DNA of 64,000 nucleotides, from assembly GCF_001905735.1 (NCBI RefSeq), contig NZ_LISW01000001.1, positions 864,603-928,602 of the forward strand, read 5' to 3'. Origin of the DNA: Streptomyces sp. CB01249. Lineage in GTDB: Bacteria > Actinomycetota > Actinomycetes > Streptomycetales > Streptomycetaceae. The position numbers and the translations under genes are program-made. Each line of letters begins with the position of its first letter. The first letter of the stretch is position 1. Below are positions 51,851 through 61,235 of this stretch, piece after piece. The notes under the pieces are model-generated. The model had not been told where the DNA came from, did no database searches, and saw only the letters and a program-made list of their open reading frames with translations.

Positions 51851-51862
51851 TACCACTTGGTA
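51851..51862. promoter_or_regulatory. Dyad TACCA-N2-TGGTA upstream of acyl-CoA synthetase
   Basis: TACCACTTGGTA is a 12-bp sequence with 5-bp arms, 83 bp upstream of the TTG start on the minus strand. TATATG right beside it is one of the few AT-rich stretches in the 290-bp region between the acyl-CoA synthetase and the LysR stop. It could be a TetR/FadR-type operator overlapping a promoter. No matching regulator gene is adjacent. Nothing else was seen in 51769-52058. Confidence 0.4.
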
Positions 51863-52058
51863 TATGCACAGGTCAGGGGCCGAAATCCGGCCAGATGGGC
51901 AAGGCTCGGGCGCGCTTGGGACCGCGGGGTAAGCGGCTCGCGCGGGAATCTCCACCGAATCTGTACGCCGCGATCACTGCCGGTGTGGGCTGCTGTGTCC
52001 CGGTTTGGCGGATCCCCGGCTGCCGCGTCCCCGGCATTCTCCCCCTCGCGGGGCCGGG

Positions 52059-52943
52059 TCATGCCGGTTCACGCCCACGAACCCCGCGGATCAGCCGGTC
52101 CCCGCCCGCCAGGATCGCCGCCGCCAGCGCGTCCGCCGCCTGCTGCGCGCCGCCCCGGCGCCTGCCGTGCAGCAGGACGAAGTCCACCGCGCCCAGCTCC
52201 GGCAGCCCCGCCCGGACCGGCACCGGTTCCAGGCCGGGCGGCACCAGGCCCCGGGTGTGCGCCATCACGCCGAGCCCCGCGTGGGCCGCCGCCACCAGCC
52301 CGCTGAGGCTGCCGCTCGTGCACGCGATCCGCCAGGAGCGGCCCTGCTCCTCCAGCACCTCCAGGGCCCGCGCCCGCGTGATGCCCGGCGGCGGGAAGAC
52401 GACCAGCGGCACCGGACGGTCCGGGTCGAGCCGCAGCCCCGGCGCGCCGATCCAGACCAGGGCGTCCTGCCAGACCAGCTGCCCGTGGGTGTCCCCGGCC
52501 CGCCGCTTGGCCAGCACCAGATCCAGACGGCCCGCCTCCAGCTGCCGGTGCAGGGTCCCGGACAGCTCCACGGTGAGCTCCAGCTCGACCTCCGGATGGT
52601 CGCGCCGGAACGTCTGCAGGATCTCGGGGAGCCGGGTCTGCACGAAGTCCTCCGAGGCGCCGAACCGCAGCCGCCCGCGCAGCCGCGTCCCGGTGAAGTA
52701 GGCCGACGCCCGCTCGTGCGCCTCCAGGATCGACCGGGCGAAGCCGAGCATGGCCTCGCCGTCCGCCGTGAGATCGACGCGGTGGGTGTCCCGGGCGAAC
52801 AGCTGCCGCCCGGCCGCGTCCTCCAGCCGCCGCACATGCTGGCTCACCGTGGACTGCCGCACCCCGAGCCGGCGGGCGGCGGCGGTGAAGGACAGCGTCT
52901 GGGCGACGGCCAGAAAGGTGCGCAGCTGCGCGGGGTCGTACAT
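52059..52943 (-). CDS. LysR-family transcriptional regulator
   Basis: A 294-residue regulator. The helix-turn-helix is at residues 8-65 (QLRTFLAVAQTLSFTAAARR, LGVRQSTVSQHVRRLEDAAG). The effector domain includes RLRFGASEDFVQTRLPEIL near residue 93 and LDLVLAKRRAGDTHGQLVWQ. ATG 52943. It is divergent from the BASS-family transporter at 53068, with 124 bp between, so it most likely controls that transporter. Confidence 0.91.
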   Translation of the reverse strand: MYDPAQLRTFLAVAQTLSFTAAARRLGVRQSTVSQHVRRLEDAAGRQLFARDTHRVDLTADGEAMLGFARSILEAHERASAYFTGTRLRGRLRFGASEDFVQTRLPEILQTFRRDHPEVELELTVELSGTLHRQLEAGRLDLVLAKRRAGDTHGQLVWQDALVWIGAPGLRLDPDRPVPLVVFPPPGITRARALEVLEEQGRSWRIACTSGSLSGLVAAAHAGLGVMAHTRGLVPPGLEPVPVRAGLPELGAVDFVLLHGRRRGGAQQAADALAAAILAGGDRLIRGVRGREPA

Positions 52944-53067
52944 GCCGGGCAGGCTATCGCGGAACGTGATGACAGTCAGAGCGGTGTACGTGTTTCCCGA
53001 TCGGAGGGCGTCCGAGCAGGATGGTTCCCGGGCACGCCCGACCCTCACCGAGAGAAACGTGGAGCAA

Positions 53068-54081
53068 ATGAGCCGCCGCCGCATCCCGCAGCCGCCGTCC
53101 TGGCTGCCGGTCGACCCGTACATAGCGGCGCTGATCGGCACCGTCGTCCTCGCGGCGCTGCTGCCCGCCTCGGGCCCGGCCGCCGAGGTGGCCGGCGGGG
53201 CCTCCACGGGCGCGGTCGCGTTCCTCTTCTTCCTGTACGGGGCGCGCCTGTCCACGGCCGAGGCGCTGGACGGGCTCCGCCACTGGCGGCTCCACCTCAC
53301 GGTCCTGGCCTGCACCTTCGTCGTCTTCCCGCTGCTGGGGCTGGCGAGCGCGGGCCTCGTGCCGTACGTCCTGTCGCCGCAGCTGCAGAGCGGCTTCCTC
53401 TTCCTGTGCCTCGTCCCCTCGACCATCCAGTCCTCGATCGCCTTCACCTCGATCGCCCGGGGCAACGTCCCCGCCGCGATCTGCGCCGGGTCCTTCTCCT
53501 CGATCGCCGGGATCTTCCTCACCCCGCTCCTCGCCGCCGCGCTGCTCGGCGGCAGCGGAGGCGGGTTCTCCGGCGACGCCCTGCTGAAGATCGGCGTCCA
53601 GCTGCTGCTGCCGTTCGCCCTGGGCCAGCTGCTGCGCCGCCGCATCGGGGGCTTCCTCGCCCGCCACCGCAAGGTCCTCGGCCTGGTCGACCGGGGCTCG
53701 ATCCTGCTCGTCGTCTACACCGCGTTCAGCGAGGGCATGGTCGCCGGCATCTGGCACCAGGTGACCCCGGCCCGGCTCGGCGCGCTCCTCGCCGCCGAGG
53801 CGGTCCTGCTCGCGCTGATGCTCGCGGTGACCTGGTACGGCGCGAAGCGCCTCGGCTTCGGCCGGGCGGACCGCATCGCGATCCAGTTCGCCGGGTCCAA
53901 GAAGAGCCTGGCCTCCGGGCTGCCCATGGCCAGCGTCCTCTTCGGGGCCCAGGCGAGCCTGGCGGTGCTGCCGCTGATGCTCTTCCACCAGATGCAGCTG
54001 ATGGTCTGCGCGGTCATCGCCAAGCGGCGGGCCCGAGAGGGGCAGGACGCCGTGTCGCCCGAAGCCGTGCCGGTGGCCTAG
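53068..54081 (+). CDS. Bile acid:sodium symporter family (BASS/YfeH-type) transporter
   Basis: A 337-residue integral membrane protein with about ten helices, for example YIAALIGTVVLAALLPASGP, LTVLACTFVVFPLLGLAS and LGALLAAEAVLLALMLAVTW. FLCLVPSTIQSSIAFTSIAR near residue 120 and IQFAGSKKSLASGLPMASVL near 272 are the two crossover motifs of the BASS superfamily (YfeH/DUF4137 subgroup). The substrate is probably an organic acid. ATG 53068 has GGAG very close upstream; GTG 53059 is an alternative. Regulation by the divergent LysR gene is likely. Confidence 0.9.
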   Translation: MSRRRIPQPPSWLPVDPYIAALIGTVVLAALLPASGPAAEVAGGASTGAVAFLFFLYGARLSTAEALDGLRHWRLHLTVLACTFVVFPLLGLASAGLVPYVLSPQLQSGFLFLCLVPSTIQSSIAFTSIARGNVPAAICAGSFSSIAGIFLTPLLAAALLGGSGGGFSGDALLKIGVQLLLPFALGQLLRRRIGGFLARHRKVLGLVDRGSILLVVYTAFSEGMVAGIWHQVTPARLGALLAAEAVLLALMLAVTWYGAKRLGFGRADRIAIQFAGSKKSLASGLPMASVLFGAQASLAVLPLMLFHQMQLMVCAVIAKRRAREGQDAVSPEAVPVA

Positions 54082-54112
54082 CCCGCGACCGGCGCGCAGC
54101 CGTGCCGGTGGC

Positions 54113-54949
54113 TCAGCCCGCGTCCAGCGCGATGCGGTGCTCTCCCGCGTACACGTTCATCGAGGGCCCCCGCAGGAAGCCGACCAGGGTCAGGCCCGTC
54201 TCGGCGGCCAGGTCGACGGCGAGGGACGAGGGCGCCGAGACGGCCGCCAGCACGGGTATCCCGGCCATCACCGCCTTCTGCGCCAGCTCGAACGAGGCCC
54301 GCCCCGACACCAGCAGGACGGACCGGGACAGCGGCAGCCGCCCGTCCGTCAGCGCCCGGCCCACCAGCTTGTCGACCGCGTTGTGCCGCCCGACGTCCTC
54401 CCGTACGTCCATCAGCTCGCCGGTCTCCGAGAAGAGCGCCGCCGCGTGCAGGCCCCCGGTCCGGTCGAAGACCCGCTGGGCGGCCCGCAGCCGGTCCGGC
54501 AGCCCGGACAGCAGCGCGGGGGTCAGCAGCAGCGGGGGAGTGTCGGCGACGGGGTGCCGGGTCGTGGTGCGGACGGCGTCCAGGCTCGCCTTGCCGCACA
54601 GCCCGCAGGACGACGTGGTGTAGACGTTGCGCTCCAGCGTGATGTCGGGGACCTCGACACCCGGCGCGAGTTGCACGTCCACCACGTTGTACGTGTTGAC
54701 TCCGTCGGCGGTCGCACCCGCGCAGTACACGATCGACCGCACATCGCCCTGGTCGCCGATCACGCCCTCGCTCACCAGGAAACCCGCCGCCAGCGCGAAA
54801 TCGTCGCCCGGGGTGCGCATGGTGATGGCGAGCGGTTTCCCGTTCAGCCGGATCTCCAGCGGCTCCTCGGCGACGAGGGTGTCGGGACGCGCGGAGACGG
54901 CCCCGTCCCGGATGCGGATGGTGCGGCGGCGCTCGGTGACCCGTCCCAT
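54113..54949 (-). CDS. fdhD: Formate dehydrogenase accessory sulfurtransferase FdhD
   Basis: A 278-residue sulfurtransferase that delivers sulfur from the IscS desulfurase to the molybdenum cofactor of formate dehydrogenase. The paired Cys motif is [17 protein letters not shown] near residue 120, the family's catalytic loop. [20 protein letters not shown] near 43 and [15 protein letters not shown] near 190 are further signatures. ATG 54949 ([16 protein letters not shown]). No formate dehydrogenase gene is in the window. It is divergent from the KAS III gene. Confidence 0.95.
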   Translation of the reverse strand: MGRVTERRRTIRIRDGAVSARPDTLVAEEPLEIRLNGKPLAITMRTPGDDFALAAGFLVSEGVIGDQGDVRSIVYCAGATADGVNTYNVVDVQLAPGVEVPDITLERNVYTTSSCGLCGKASLDAVRTTTRHPVADTPPLLLTPALLSGLPDRLRAAQRVFDRTGGLHAAALFSETGELMDVREDVGRHNAVDKLVGRALTDGRLPLSRSVLLVSGRASFELAQKAVMAGIPVLAAVSAPSSLAVDLAAETGLTLVGFLRGPSMNVYAGEHRIALDAG

Positions 54950-55053
54950 GACCGTTGAACCCGATTTCTGTAGGCGAGGGGGCCTCGGAGCGCCCCGACG
55001 CTGCCATTGTCCTGCACCGGCGACAGGGCGTCGCCACCGGATGGCCGGGCCGC

Positions 55054-55115
55054 GGATCACCTGGGCTGCTGCCGAGCCCTCCAAGCCGGAGCCGGGATTC
55101 CTGTGGGATCACCTG
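55054..55115. repeat. Two GGATCACCTG direct repeats in the fdhD/KAS III intergenic region
   Basis: Exact 10-bp copies lie at 55054-55063 and 55106-55115, 52 bp apart (about five helical turns), within the 235-bp divergent gap. They might be regulator half-sites. Ten matching bases in GC-rich DNA can also arise by chance. Confidence 0.35.
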
Positions 55116-55184
55116 CCCCCGTACCGGGCGGTAGCGACCAAGACTGGTTGGTTCCTGACAGTTGGAGCGAGGGGACCCCGTTTT

Positions 55185-56138
55185 ATGACCGGCTCACGTG
55201 TCGTGGCGCTCGGCCACTACCAGCCCGCCAAGGTGCTCACCAACCATGACCTCGCGGCCATGGTCGACACCAGTGACGAGTGGATTACCAGCCGCGTCGG
55301 CATCAGGACCCGCCACATCGGCGGCCCCGACGAGCCGGTGGACGAGCTGGCCGCGCACGCGGCCGCCAAGGCACTCGCCGCGGCGGGTCTCCAGCCGGGG
55401 GACATCGACCTGGTGCTCGTCGCCACCTCCACCGCCATCGACCGCTCCCCGAGCATGTCGGCCCGGGTCGCCGCCCGCCTCGGCATGGAGGCGCCTGCGG
55501 TCATGGACATCAACGTGGTCTGCTCCGGCTTCACCCACGCCCTCGCCACCGCCGACCACGCGCTGCGGGCCGGTGCCGCCACCCGCGCCCTGGTCATCGG
55601 CGCCGACAAGATGGGCGACATCGTCGACTGGACGGATCGTTCCAGCTGCGTGCTGATGGGGGACGGCGCCGGAGCGGCCGTCGTCGTCGCCGACGAAACG
55701 CCTGACCCGGAGCGCCCTGGCGTCGGACCGGTGCTCTGGGGGTCGGTCCCCGCCATGGGGGACGCGGTCCGCATCGAGGGCACGCCGCCGCGCTTCGCGC
55801 AGGAGGGCCAGTCCGTCTACCGCTGGGCCACCACCCAGCTGCCGCCCATCGCCCGCAAGGTGTGCGAGAAGGCGGGCCTCACCCCGGAGGACCTGGCCGC
55901 CGTCGTCCTCCACCAGGCCAACCTCCGGATCATCGAGCCGGTCGCCCGGAAGATCGGCGCGGTCAACGCCGTCGTCGCGCGCGACGTGGTCGACTCCGGC
56001 AACACCTCCGCCGCCTCCATCCCCATGGCGCTGTCCAAGCTGGTCGAACGGGGCGAGATCCCCAGCGGGGCGCCGGTCCTCCTCTTCGGCTTCGGCGGCA
56101 ACCTCAGCTACGCGGGACAGGTGATCAGCTGCCCCTGA
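55185..56138 (+). CDS. Beta-ketoacyl-ACP synthase III-like protein
   Basis: A 317-residue thiolase-fold condensing enzyme of the FabH family, which joins an acyl-CoA starter to malonyl-ACP. The catalytic triad is complete: Cys in DINVVCSGFTHALATA near residue 110, His in AVVLHQANLRIIEPVA near 245, and Asn in DSGNTSAASIPMALSK near 274. The N-terminal VVALGHYQPAKVLTNHDL and SRVGIRTRHIG are standard. No other fatty-acid synthase or polyketide gene is nearby, so it is probably a stand-alone paralogue. ATG 55185; the frame is open far upstream but without a start context. Confidence 0.9.
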   Translation: MTGSRVVALGHYQPAKVLTNHDLAAMVDTSDEWITSRVGIRTRHIGGPDEPVDELAAHAAAKALAAAGLQPGDIDLVLVATSTAIDRSPSMSARVAARLGMEAPAVMDINVVCSGFTHALATADHALRAGAATRALVIGADKMGDIVDWTDRSSCVLMGDGAGAAVVVADETPDPERPGVGPVLWGSVPAMGDAVRIEGTPPRFAQEGQSVYRWATTQLPPIARKVCEKAGLTPEDLAAVVLHQANLRIIEPVARKIGAVNAVVARDVVDSGNTSAASIPMALSKLVERGEIPSGAPVLLFGFGGNLSYAGQVISCP

Positions 56139-56277
56139 GCCGTGCGTGATCCGGCCCTTTGTCCTCGGAGTGGAGAAAGTTCGCCGGATTCCTGCGCGAC
56201 TTCTTCCCAGTCCCGGCAACCGCTGCTACGTTCCCCTCCCAAGCCCGACGGACAGGCCGACGAGGCGGGAGGGGCGC

Positions 56278-57468
56278 GTGAGACGTATGACGGCACGACC
56301 CGCGAACGCCCACCAGGCGCAACTGCTCAAGCTGTTGCGCGACGGTGGGCCCAACTCCCGGGCGAAGCTGGGTGATCAGGTCGACCTCTCCCGGTCCAAG
56401 CTGGCCGTCGAGGTGGACCGGCTGCTGGAGACCGGACTCGTCGTCGCCGACGGGCTCGCCGCGTCCCGGGGCGGACGCCGCTCGCACAACATCCGGCTCG
56501 CCCCGCACCTGCGCTTCCTCGGCGTCGACATCGGCGCCACCTCCGTCGACGTGGCGGTCACCAACGCGGAGCTGGAGGTCCTGGGCCACCTCAACCACCC
56601 CATGGACGTACGCGAAGGGCCCGTCGCGGTCTTCGAGCAGGTGCTGTCCATGGCGGCGAAGCTCCGGGACTCCGGGCTCGCCGACAGCTTCGACGGCGCC
56701 GGGATCGGCGTTCCCGGACCGGTCCGCTTCCCCGAGGGCGTCCCCGTCGCACCCCCGATCATGCCCGGCTGGGACGGCTTCCCGGTCCGCGAGGCACTCA
56801 GCCAGGAGCTGGGCTGCCCGGTCATGGTCGACAACGACGTGAACCTGATGGCCCTGGGGGAGCAGCAGGCGGGCGTCGCCCGTTCCGTCGGCGACTTCCT
56901 CTGCGTCAAGATCGGTACGGGCATCGGCTGCGGCATCGTCGTCGGTGGCACCGTCCACCGGGGCGCGACGGGCAGCGCCGGCGACATCGGCCACATCCAG
57001 GTCGAACCCGGGGGCCGGCTCTGCGCCTGCGGCAACAAGGGCTGCCTGGAAGCCCACTTCAGCGGCGCCGCCCTGGCCCGCGACGCCGAGGACGCGGCCC
57101 GCGCCGGACGGTCCGAGGAGCTCGCGGCCCGCCTGGAGGCGTCCGGCCGGCTCACCGCCGCGGACGTGGCCGCCGCCGCGGCCGCCGGGGACGCCACCTC
57201 ACTCCTCCTGATCCGCGAGGGCGGCAACCACGTCGGCCAGGTCATCGCGGGCCTCGTCAGCTTCTTCAACCCCGCCCTGGTGGTGATCGGCGGCGGGGTG
57301 ACCGGACTCGGCCACACCCTGCTGGCCGCCGTCCGGGCCCAGGTCTACCGGCGCTCCCTGCCGCTGGCCACCGGCAACCTTCCGATCGTCCTGGGCGAGC
57401 TGGGACCCGCCGCCGGAGTCACCGGTGCGGCCAGGCTCATCAGCGACCACCTGTTCTCACCCGTCTGA
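56278..57468 (+). CDS. ROK-family transcriptional regulator
   Basis: A 396-residue repressor of the NagC/XylR type. A winged helix-turn-helix at residues 10-70 (LLKLLRDGGPNSRAKLGDQV, DLSRSKLAVEVDRLLETGLV) precedes a sugar-kinase-like domain. That domain has FLGVDIGATSVDVAVTNAE, MVDNDVNLMALGEQQAG and the zinc-binding GGRLCACGNKGCLEAHFSG. GTG 56278 has GGAGG 5 nt upstream, while ATG 56287 is three codons later. It opens the sugar cluster and, with 60 bp to the ABC ATPase gene, probably represses it. The promoter region 56139-56277 contains AAGT...ACTT arms that could be its operator. Confidence 0.92.
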   Translation: MRRMTARPANAHQAQLLKLLRDGGPNSRAKLGDQVDLSRSKLAVEVDRLLETGLVVADGLAASRGGRRSHNIRLAPHLRFLGVDIGATSVDVAVTNAELEVLGHLNHPMDVREGPVAVFEQVLSMAAKLRDSGLADSFDGAGIGVPGPVRFPEGVPVAPPIMPGWDGFPVREALSQELGCPVMVDNDVNLMALGEQQAGVARSVGDFLCVKIGTGIGCGIVVGGTVHRGATGSAGDIGHIQVEPGGRLCACGNKGCLEAHFSGAALARDAEDAARAGRSEELAARLEASGRLTAADVAAAAAAGDATSLLLIREGGNHVGQVIAGLVSFFNPALVVIGGGVTGLGHTLLAAVRAQVYRRSLPLATGNLPIVLGELGPAAGVTGAARLISDHLFSPV

Positions 57469-57528
57469 CCCGCCCGGCCGCCCACACGGCCCCCCATACC
57501 CACACCTCGTCCGCCGAGGGGATTCGTC

Positions 57529-59055
57529 ATGGCTCCGCAACCACCGCTGCTCACCATGTCCGGCATCACCAAGTCCTTCCCCGGTGTCCGCGCCCTCGAC
57601 GGCGTCGACCTGGAGGTCGAGGCAGGCGAAGTCCACTGCCTCCTCGGCCAGAACGGGGCCGGCAAGTCCACCCTCATCAAGGTCCTCGCCGGGGCCCACC
57701 AGCCCGACGACGGCGAGATCACCTGGCGCGGCGCGCCCGCCGAACTCAAGACGCCCATGGCCGCGATGCGCCTCGGCATCGCCACGATCTACCAGGAACT
57801 CGACCTGGTCCGGGGCCTGTCGGTCGCCGAGAACGTCTTCCTGGGCCACGAGTTCACCAGCGCCGGTTTCGTCGTCCGCTCCCGCCGCGCCCGCGCCGAG
57901 GCCGCCGTCCTGCTGGCCCGGCTCGGACACCCGGAGATCGACCCGGCCCGCCCGGTCGGTGAACTCTCCGCCGCCCAGCAGCAGATCGTGTCCATGGCCC
58001 GGGCCCTCTCGCACGACGTCCGCCTCATCGTGATGGACGAACCGTCCGCCGCACTCGACCCCGACGAGGTCGGCAACCTCTTCCGGATCATCGCCTCGCT
58101 CACCGCCGAGGGCGTCGCCGTCGTGTACATCTCGCACCGCCTGGAGGAGATCCGCCGCATCGGCGACCGGGTGACGGTGCTCAAGGACGGCCGGGCCGTC
58201 GCCGCCGGGCTGCCCGCCGACACCACCCCGACGCACGACATCGTGGCGCTGATGACGGGCCGCAAGGTGGAGTACGTCTTCCCGCCCCGCACCCCGCCGC
58301 CCCCCGGACGCGCCGAGTCCGCCCCCGTACTCACCGTCGAAGGGCTGGCCAGGGACGGGGAGTTCGCCCCGGTCGACCTGGAGGTGCGGCCCGGCGAGAT
58401 CGTCGGCCTCGCCGGGCTCGTCGGGTCCGGGCGCTCCGAGATCCTGGAGACGGTCTACGGAGCGCGCCGGGCCACCGCGGGCCGGGTCACCGTCGACGGG
58501 AAGGCGCTGCGGCCCGGGAGCGTGCGCTCGGCCGTCGCCGCCGGAATCGGGCTCGCCCCCGAGGAACGCAAGGCCCAGGCCCTGCTGATGCTCGAATCCG
58601 TCACCCGCAACGTCTCGGTGTCCACCATGTCCCGCTACTCCAAGGCGGGTTGGCTGGACCGGGGCGCGGAGCGCAGGGCGGCGGGCGAGGCCACCCGCAC
58701 CCTGTCGCTGCACCCCGACAACCCGGACACGCCCGTCCGCAACCTCTCCGGCGGCAACCAGCAGAAGGCGGTCCTGGCCCGCTGGCTGCTGCGCGGCTGC
58801 CGGGTGCTGCTGCTGGACGAACCGACCCGCGGCGTCGACGTCGGCGCCCGCGCCGAGCTCTACGCCGTGATCCGCGGACTGGCCGACGAAGGGCTGGCCG
58901 TCCTGCTCGTCTCCAGCGAAGTGCCCGAAGTGCTGGGCCTCGCCGACCGGGTGCTCGTCCTGCGCGAGGGGCGTGTGGTGCACACCGCCGACGCCACGGA
59001 CCTGGACGAGCACCGCGTACTCGACCTCGTGATGGAAGGGAGCCCGACGTCATGA
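57529..59055 (+). CDS. Sugar ABC transporter ATP-binding protein (RbsA/MglA type, two NBDs)
   Basis: A 508-residue cytoplasmic ATPase with two nucleotide-binding domains. The first has Walker A CLLGQNGAGKSTLIKVLAG near residue 41, a signature-like LSAAQQQIVSMARALS near 149 and Walker B LIVMDEPSAALDP. The second has the degenerate Walker A LAGLVGSGRSEI near 300, signature LSGGNQQKAVLARWLL near 405 and LLLDEPTRGVDVG. This layout is typical of CUT2 pentose/galactose importers. ATG 57529 lies 60 bp after the ROK gene. The stop overlaps the permease start (ATGA). Confidence 0.95.
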   Translation: MAPQPPLLTMSGITKSFPGVRALDGVDLEVEAGEVHCLLGQNGAGKSTLIKVLAGAHQPDDGEITWRGAPAELKTPMAAMRLGIATIYQELDLVRGLSVAENVFLGHEFTSAGFVVRSRRARAEAAVLLARLGHPEIDPARPVGELSAAQQQIVSMARALSHDVRLIVMDEPSAALDPDEVGNLFRIIASLTAEGVAVVYISHRLEEIRRIGDRVTVLKDGRAVAAGLPADTTPTHDIVALMTGRKVEYVFPPRTPPPPGRAESAPVLTVEGLARDGEFAPVDLEVRPGEIVGLAGLVGSGRSEILETVYGARRATAGRVTVDGKALRPGSVRSAVAAGIGLAPEERKAQALLMLESVTRNVSVSTMSRYSKAGWLDRGAERRAAGEATRTLSLHPDNPDTPVRNLSGGNQQKAVLARWLLRGCRVLLLDEPTRGVDVGARAELYAVIRGLADEGLAVLLVSSEVPEVLGLADRVLVLREGRVVHTADATDLDEHRVLDLVMEGSPTS

Positions 59056-60086
59056 CCCACCCCGTTCCCACGGCGCGGCAGAGCGGGCCGGACCAGGGCC
59101 CCGCCCCCGTGGCCCTGAAGAAGCCCGGACCCCGGCGCGCCCCCGGGCTGCGCCTGGACCTGCACACCCTGTCCCTGCTCGGCATCCTCGCCGTGCTGGT
59201 GGCCGTCGGCGGATTCACCGAGCCGGACGCCTTCCTGGACACCGGAAACCTCCAACTCGTCCTGACCCAGGCGTCGGTGATCGGTGTCGTCACCGTCGGA
59301 GTCACCTTCGTCATCACCTCGGGCGGTATCGACCTCTCGGTCGGCGCGATGGTCGCCCTGGCCTCCGTCTGGGCGAGCACCGTCGCCACCCAGGAGTACG
59401 GGCTCGCGGGCATCCTGTTCACCGCCGTGCTCGTCGGCGTCGGCGCCGGTCTGGTCAACGGGGTGCTCATCGCGTACGGGAGGGTGGTGCCGTTCATCGC
59501 GACGCTGGCGATGCTCGCCTCGGCGCGCGGAGTCGCCCTCATGATCACCGACGGCAAGACCCAGATCGTCACCGTCGACGCGGTCCTCGACCTGGGGCTC
59601 CCGGACTCCTACGTCCTCGGCATCCCGCCGCTCGTCCTGATCTTCGCCGCGGTCACCGTCGCCGGCTGGCTGCTGCTGAACCGTACGACCTTCGGCCGCC
59701 GCACCGTCGCCATCGGCGGCAACGCGGAAGCGGCCCGGCTCGCCGGCATCGACGTCCGCAGGCAGCGGCTCTACCTCTATCTGCTGTCCGGGCTGTGCTG
59801 CGGCATCGCGGCCTTCATGCTGATCATCCTGTCGGGCTCCGGACAGAACACCGCCGGCAACCTCTACGAACTCGACGCCATCGCCGCCGCGATCATCGGC
59901 GGCACCCTCCTCAGCGGCGGACGCGGTACCATCACCGGCTCCGTTCTCGGCGTCCTGATCTTCACCACGATCACCAACATCTTCGCGCTCAACAACCTGC
60001 AGAGCGACGTCCAGCAGATCGCCAAGGGCGCGATCATCGTCGCCGCCGTCCTCGTTCAGAGCCGCACCGCCCGCACCGAGACCTGA
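59052..60086 (+). CDS. Sugar ABC transporter permease (CUT2, RbsC-like)
   Basis: A 344-residue polytopic membrane protein. After a cytoplasmic leader, about ten helices follow, including LLGILAVLVAVGGFTEPD, VTFVITSGGIDLSVGAMVAL (the RbsC-type conserved loop near residue 90) and GGNAEAARLAGIDVRR near 220. GGTLLSGGRGTITGSVLGVL near 290 is also characteristic. It starts inside the stop codon of the ATPase gene (ATGA), so the two are coupled. It is the channel of the same importer. Confidence 0.94.
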   Translation: MTHPVPTARQSGPDQGPAPVALKKPGPRRAPGLRLDLHTLSLLGILAVLVAVGGFTEPDAFLDTGNLQLVLTQASVIGVVTVGVTFVITSGGIDLSVGAMVALASVWASTVATQEYGLAGILFTAVLVGVGAGLVNGVLIAYGRVVPFIATLAMLASARGVALMITDGKTQIVTVDAVLDLGLPDSYVLGIPPLVLIFAAVTVAGWLLLNRTTFGRRTVAIGGNAEAARLAGIDVRRQRLYLYLLSGLCCGIAAFMLIILSGSGQNTAGNLYELDAIAAAIIGGTLLSGGRGTITGSVLGVLIFTTITNIFALNNLQSDVQQIAKGAIIVAAVLVQSRTARTET

Positions 60087-60144
60087 ACCACCCCGGCCCG
60101 TTCACCCCCCCGCACCCACCCACCGGATGAAGGGTTCCACAGCC

Positions 60145-61185
60145 ATGCAGCAAACCAGTCGCAGAGGGCTCCTGTTCGGCACCGCGGCCGTCTCCGCCGG
60201 TGCCCTCCTCACCGCCTGCACCAGCAACGACCCCAAGGAGAAGGACGCCCCCGCGCAGAGCGGGGCGCCCGCCGCCGACGACAAGCCGGGCAAGCCCGTC
60301 ACCATCGGCTTCGCCGGACCCCAGGCCGACCACGGCTGGCTCAACGCCATCAACGAGCAGGCCAGGTCCCGGGCGAAGAAGTACTCCGAAGTCACCCTGG
60401 AGACCACCGAGGGCTCCAACGACACCGCCGCCCAGATCGGCCAGGTCAAGACCCTCATCAACAAGAAGGTCGACGTCCTGGTCGTCCTGCCCGCCGACGG
60501 CAAGGCCCTCACCCAGGTCGGCCTGGAGGCCATGCGCGCGGGCATCCCCGTCATCAACCTGGACCGCATCTTCGCCTCGCCGCAGGCGTACCGCTGCTGG
60601 GTCGGCGGCGACAACTACGGCATGGGCCTCAACGCCGGCACCTACATCGGCGAACAGCTCAAGGACAAGAAGAACGCCAAGGTGGTCGAGCTCGCGGGGA
60701 TCGACAACCTGGAACTCACCAAGCAGCGCAGCAAGGGCTTCGCCGACGCGCTGAAGAACTACCCCAACATCGAGCTGGTGGCCCGTCAGGCGGCCGACTT
60801 CACCGTGGAGTCGGGCCAGGCGAAGATGGCGCAGCTCCTCCAGGCGCAGAAGAAGTTCGACGCCCTGTGGAACCACGACGACGACCAGGGCGTGGGCGCC
60901 CTGCGCGCGATCCAGCAGGCCGGGCGCGACGAGTTCCTGATGGTCGGCGGCGCCGGGGCCAAGTCCGCCATGGACGCCATCAAGGCCGACAACAGCGTCC
61001 TGAAGGCCACCGTCCTCTACCCGCCGACCATGGCCGCGTCCGCCATCGACCTGGCCCGCGCCCTCGGCCAGTCCAAGGGCGTGTCCGGCCTCGCCGAGCT
61101 GGAGATCCCCACCAACCTCACCCTCTACTCCGCCGTCGTCACGAAGGACAACGTCGACCAGTACCTGCCGACGGGCTTCAACTGA
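60145..61185 (+). CDS. Sugar ABC transporter substrate-binding lipoprotein
   Basis: A 346-residue exported receptor. [20 protein letters not shown] is a twin-arginine-like signal, with lipobox LLTAC at about residues 20-24. The type I periplasmic-binding domain contains [51 protein letters not shown] and [18 protein letters not shown], as in ribose/inositol-type CUT2 receptors. ATG 60145 was chosen over ATG 60127 because AAGGG lies between them and only the later start has a ribosome site. The ligand is unknown; inositol, ribose or an erythrose-like sugar are possible. Confidence 0.93.
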   Translation: MQQTSRRGLLFGTAAVSAGALLTACTSNDPKEKDAPAQSGAPAADDKPGKPVTIGFAGPQADHGWLNAINEQARSRAKKYSEVTLETTEGSNDTAAQIGQVKTLINKKVDVLVVLPADGKALTQVGLEAMRAGIPVINLDRIFASPQAYRCWVGGDNYGMGLNAGTYIGEQLKDKKNAKVVELAGIDNLELTKQRSKGFADALKNYPNIELVARQAADFTVESGQAKMAQLLQAQKKFDALWNHDDDQGVGALRAIQQAGRDEFLMVGGAGAKSAMDAIKADNSVLKATVLYPPTMAASAIDLARALGQSKGVSGLAELEIPTNLTLYSAVVTKDNVDQYLPTGFN

Positions 61186-61235
61186 CCCGTACCGCCGACG
61201 TACGTGCCGAACCACCGACGAGGAGGAAGCCCCGG

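Noticed and set aside
55185..56138. A biosynthetic gene cluster around the KAS III gene and nearby methyltransferases
   Set aside because: No polyketide, peptide or terpene synthase, carrier protein or cluster regulator is present. The neighbours are FdhD and a sugar operon.
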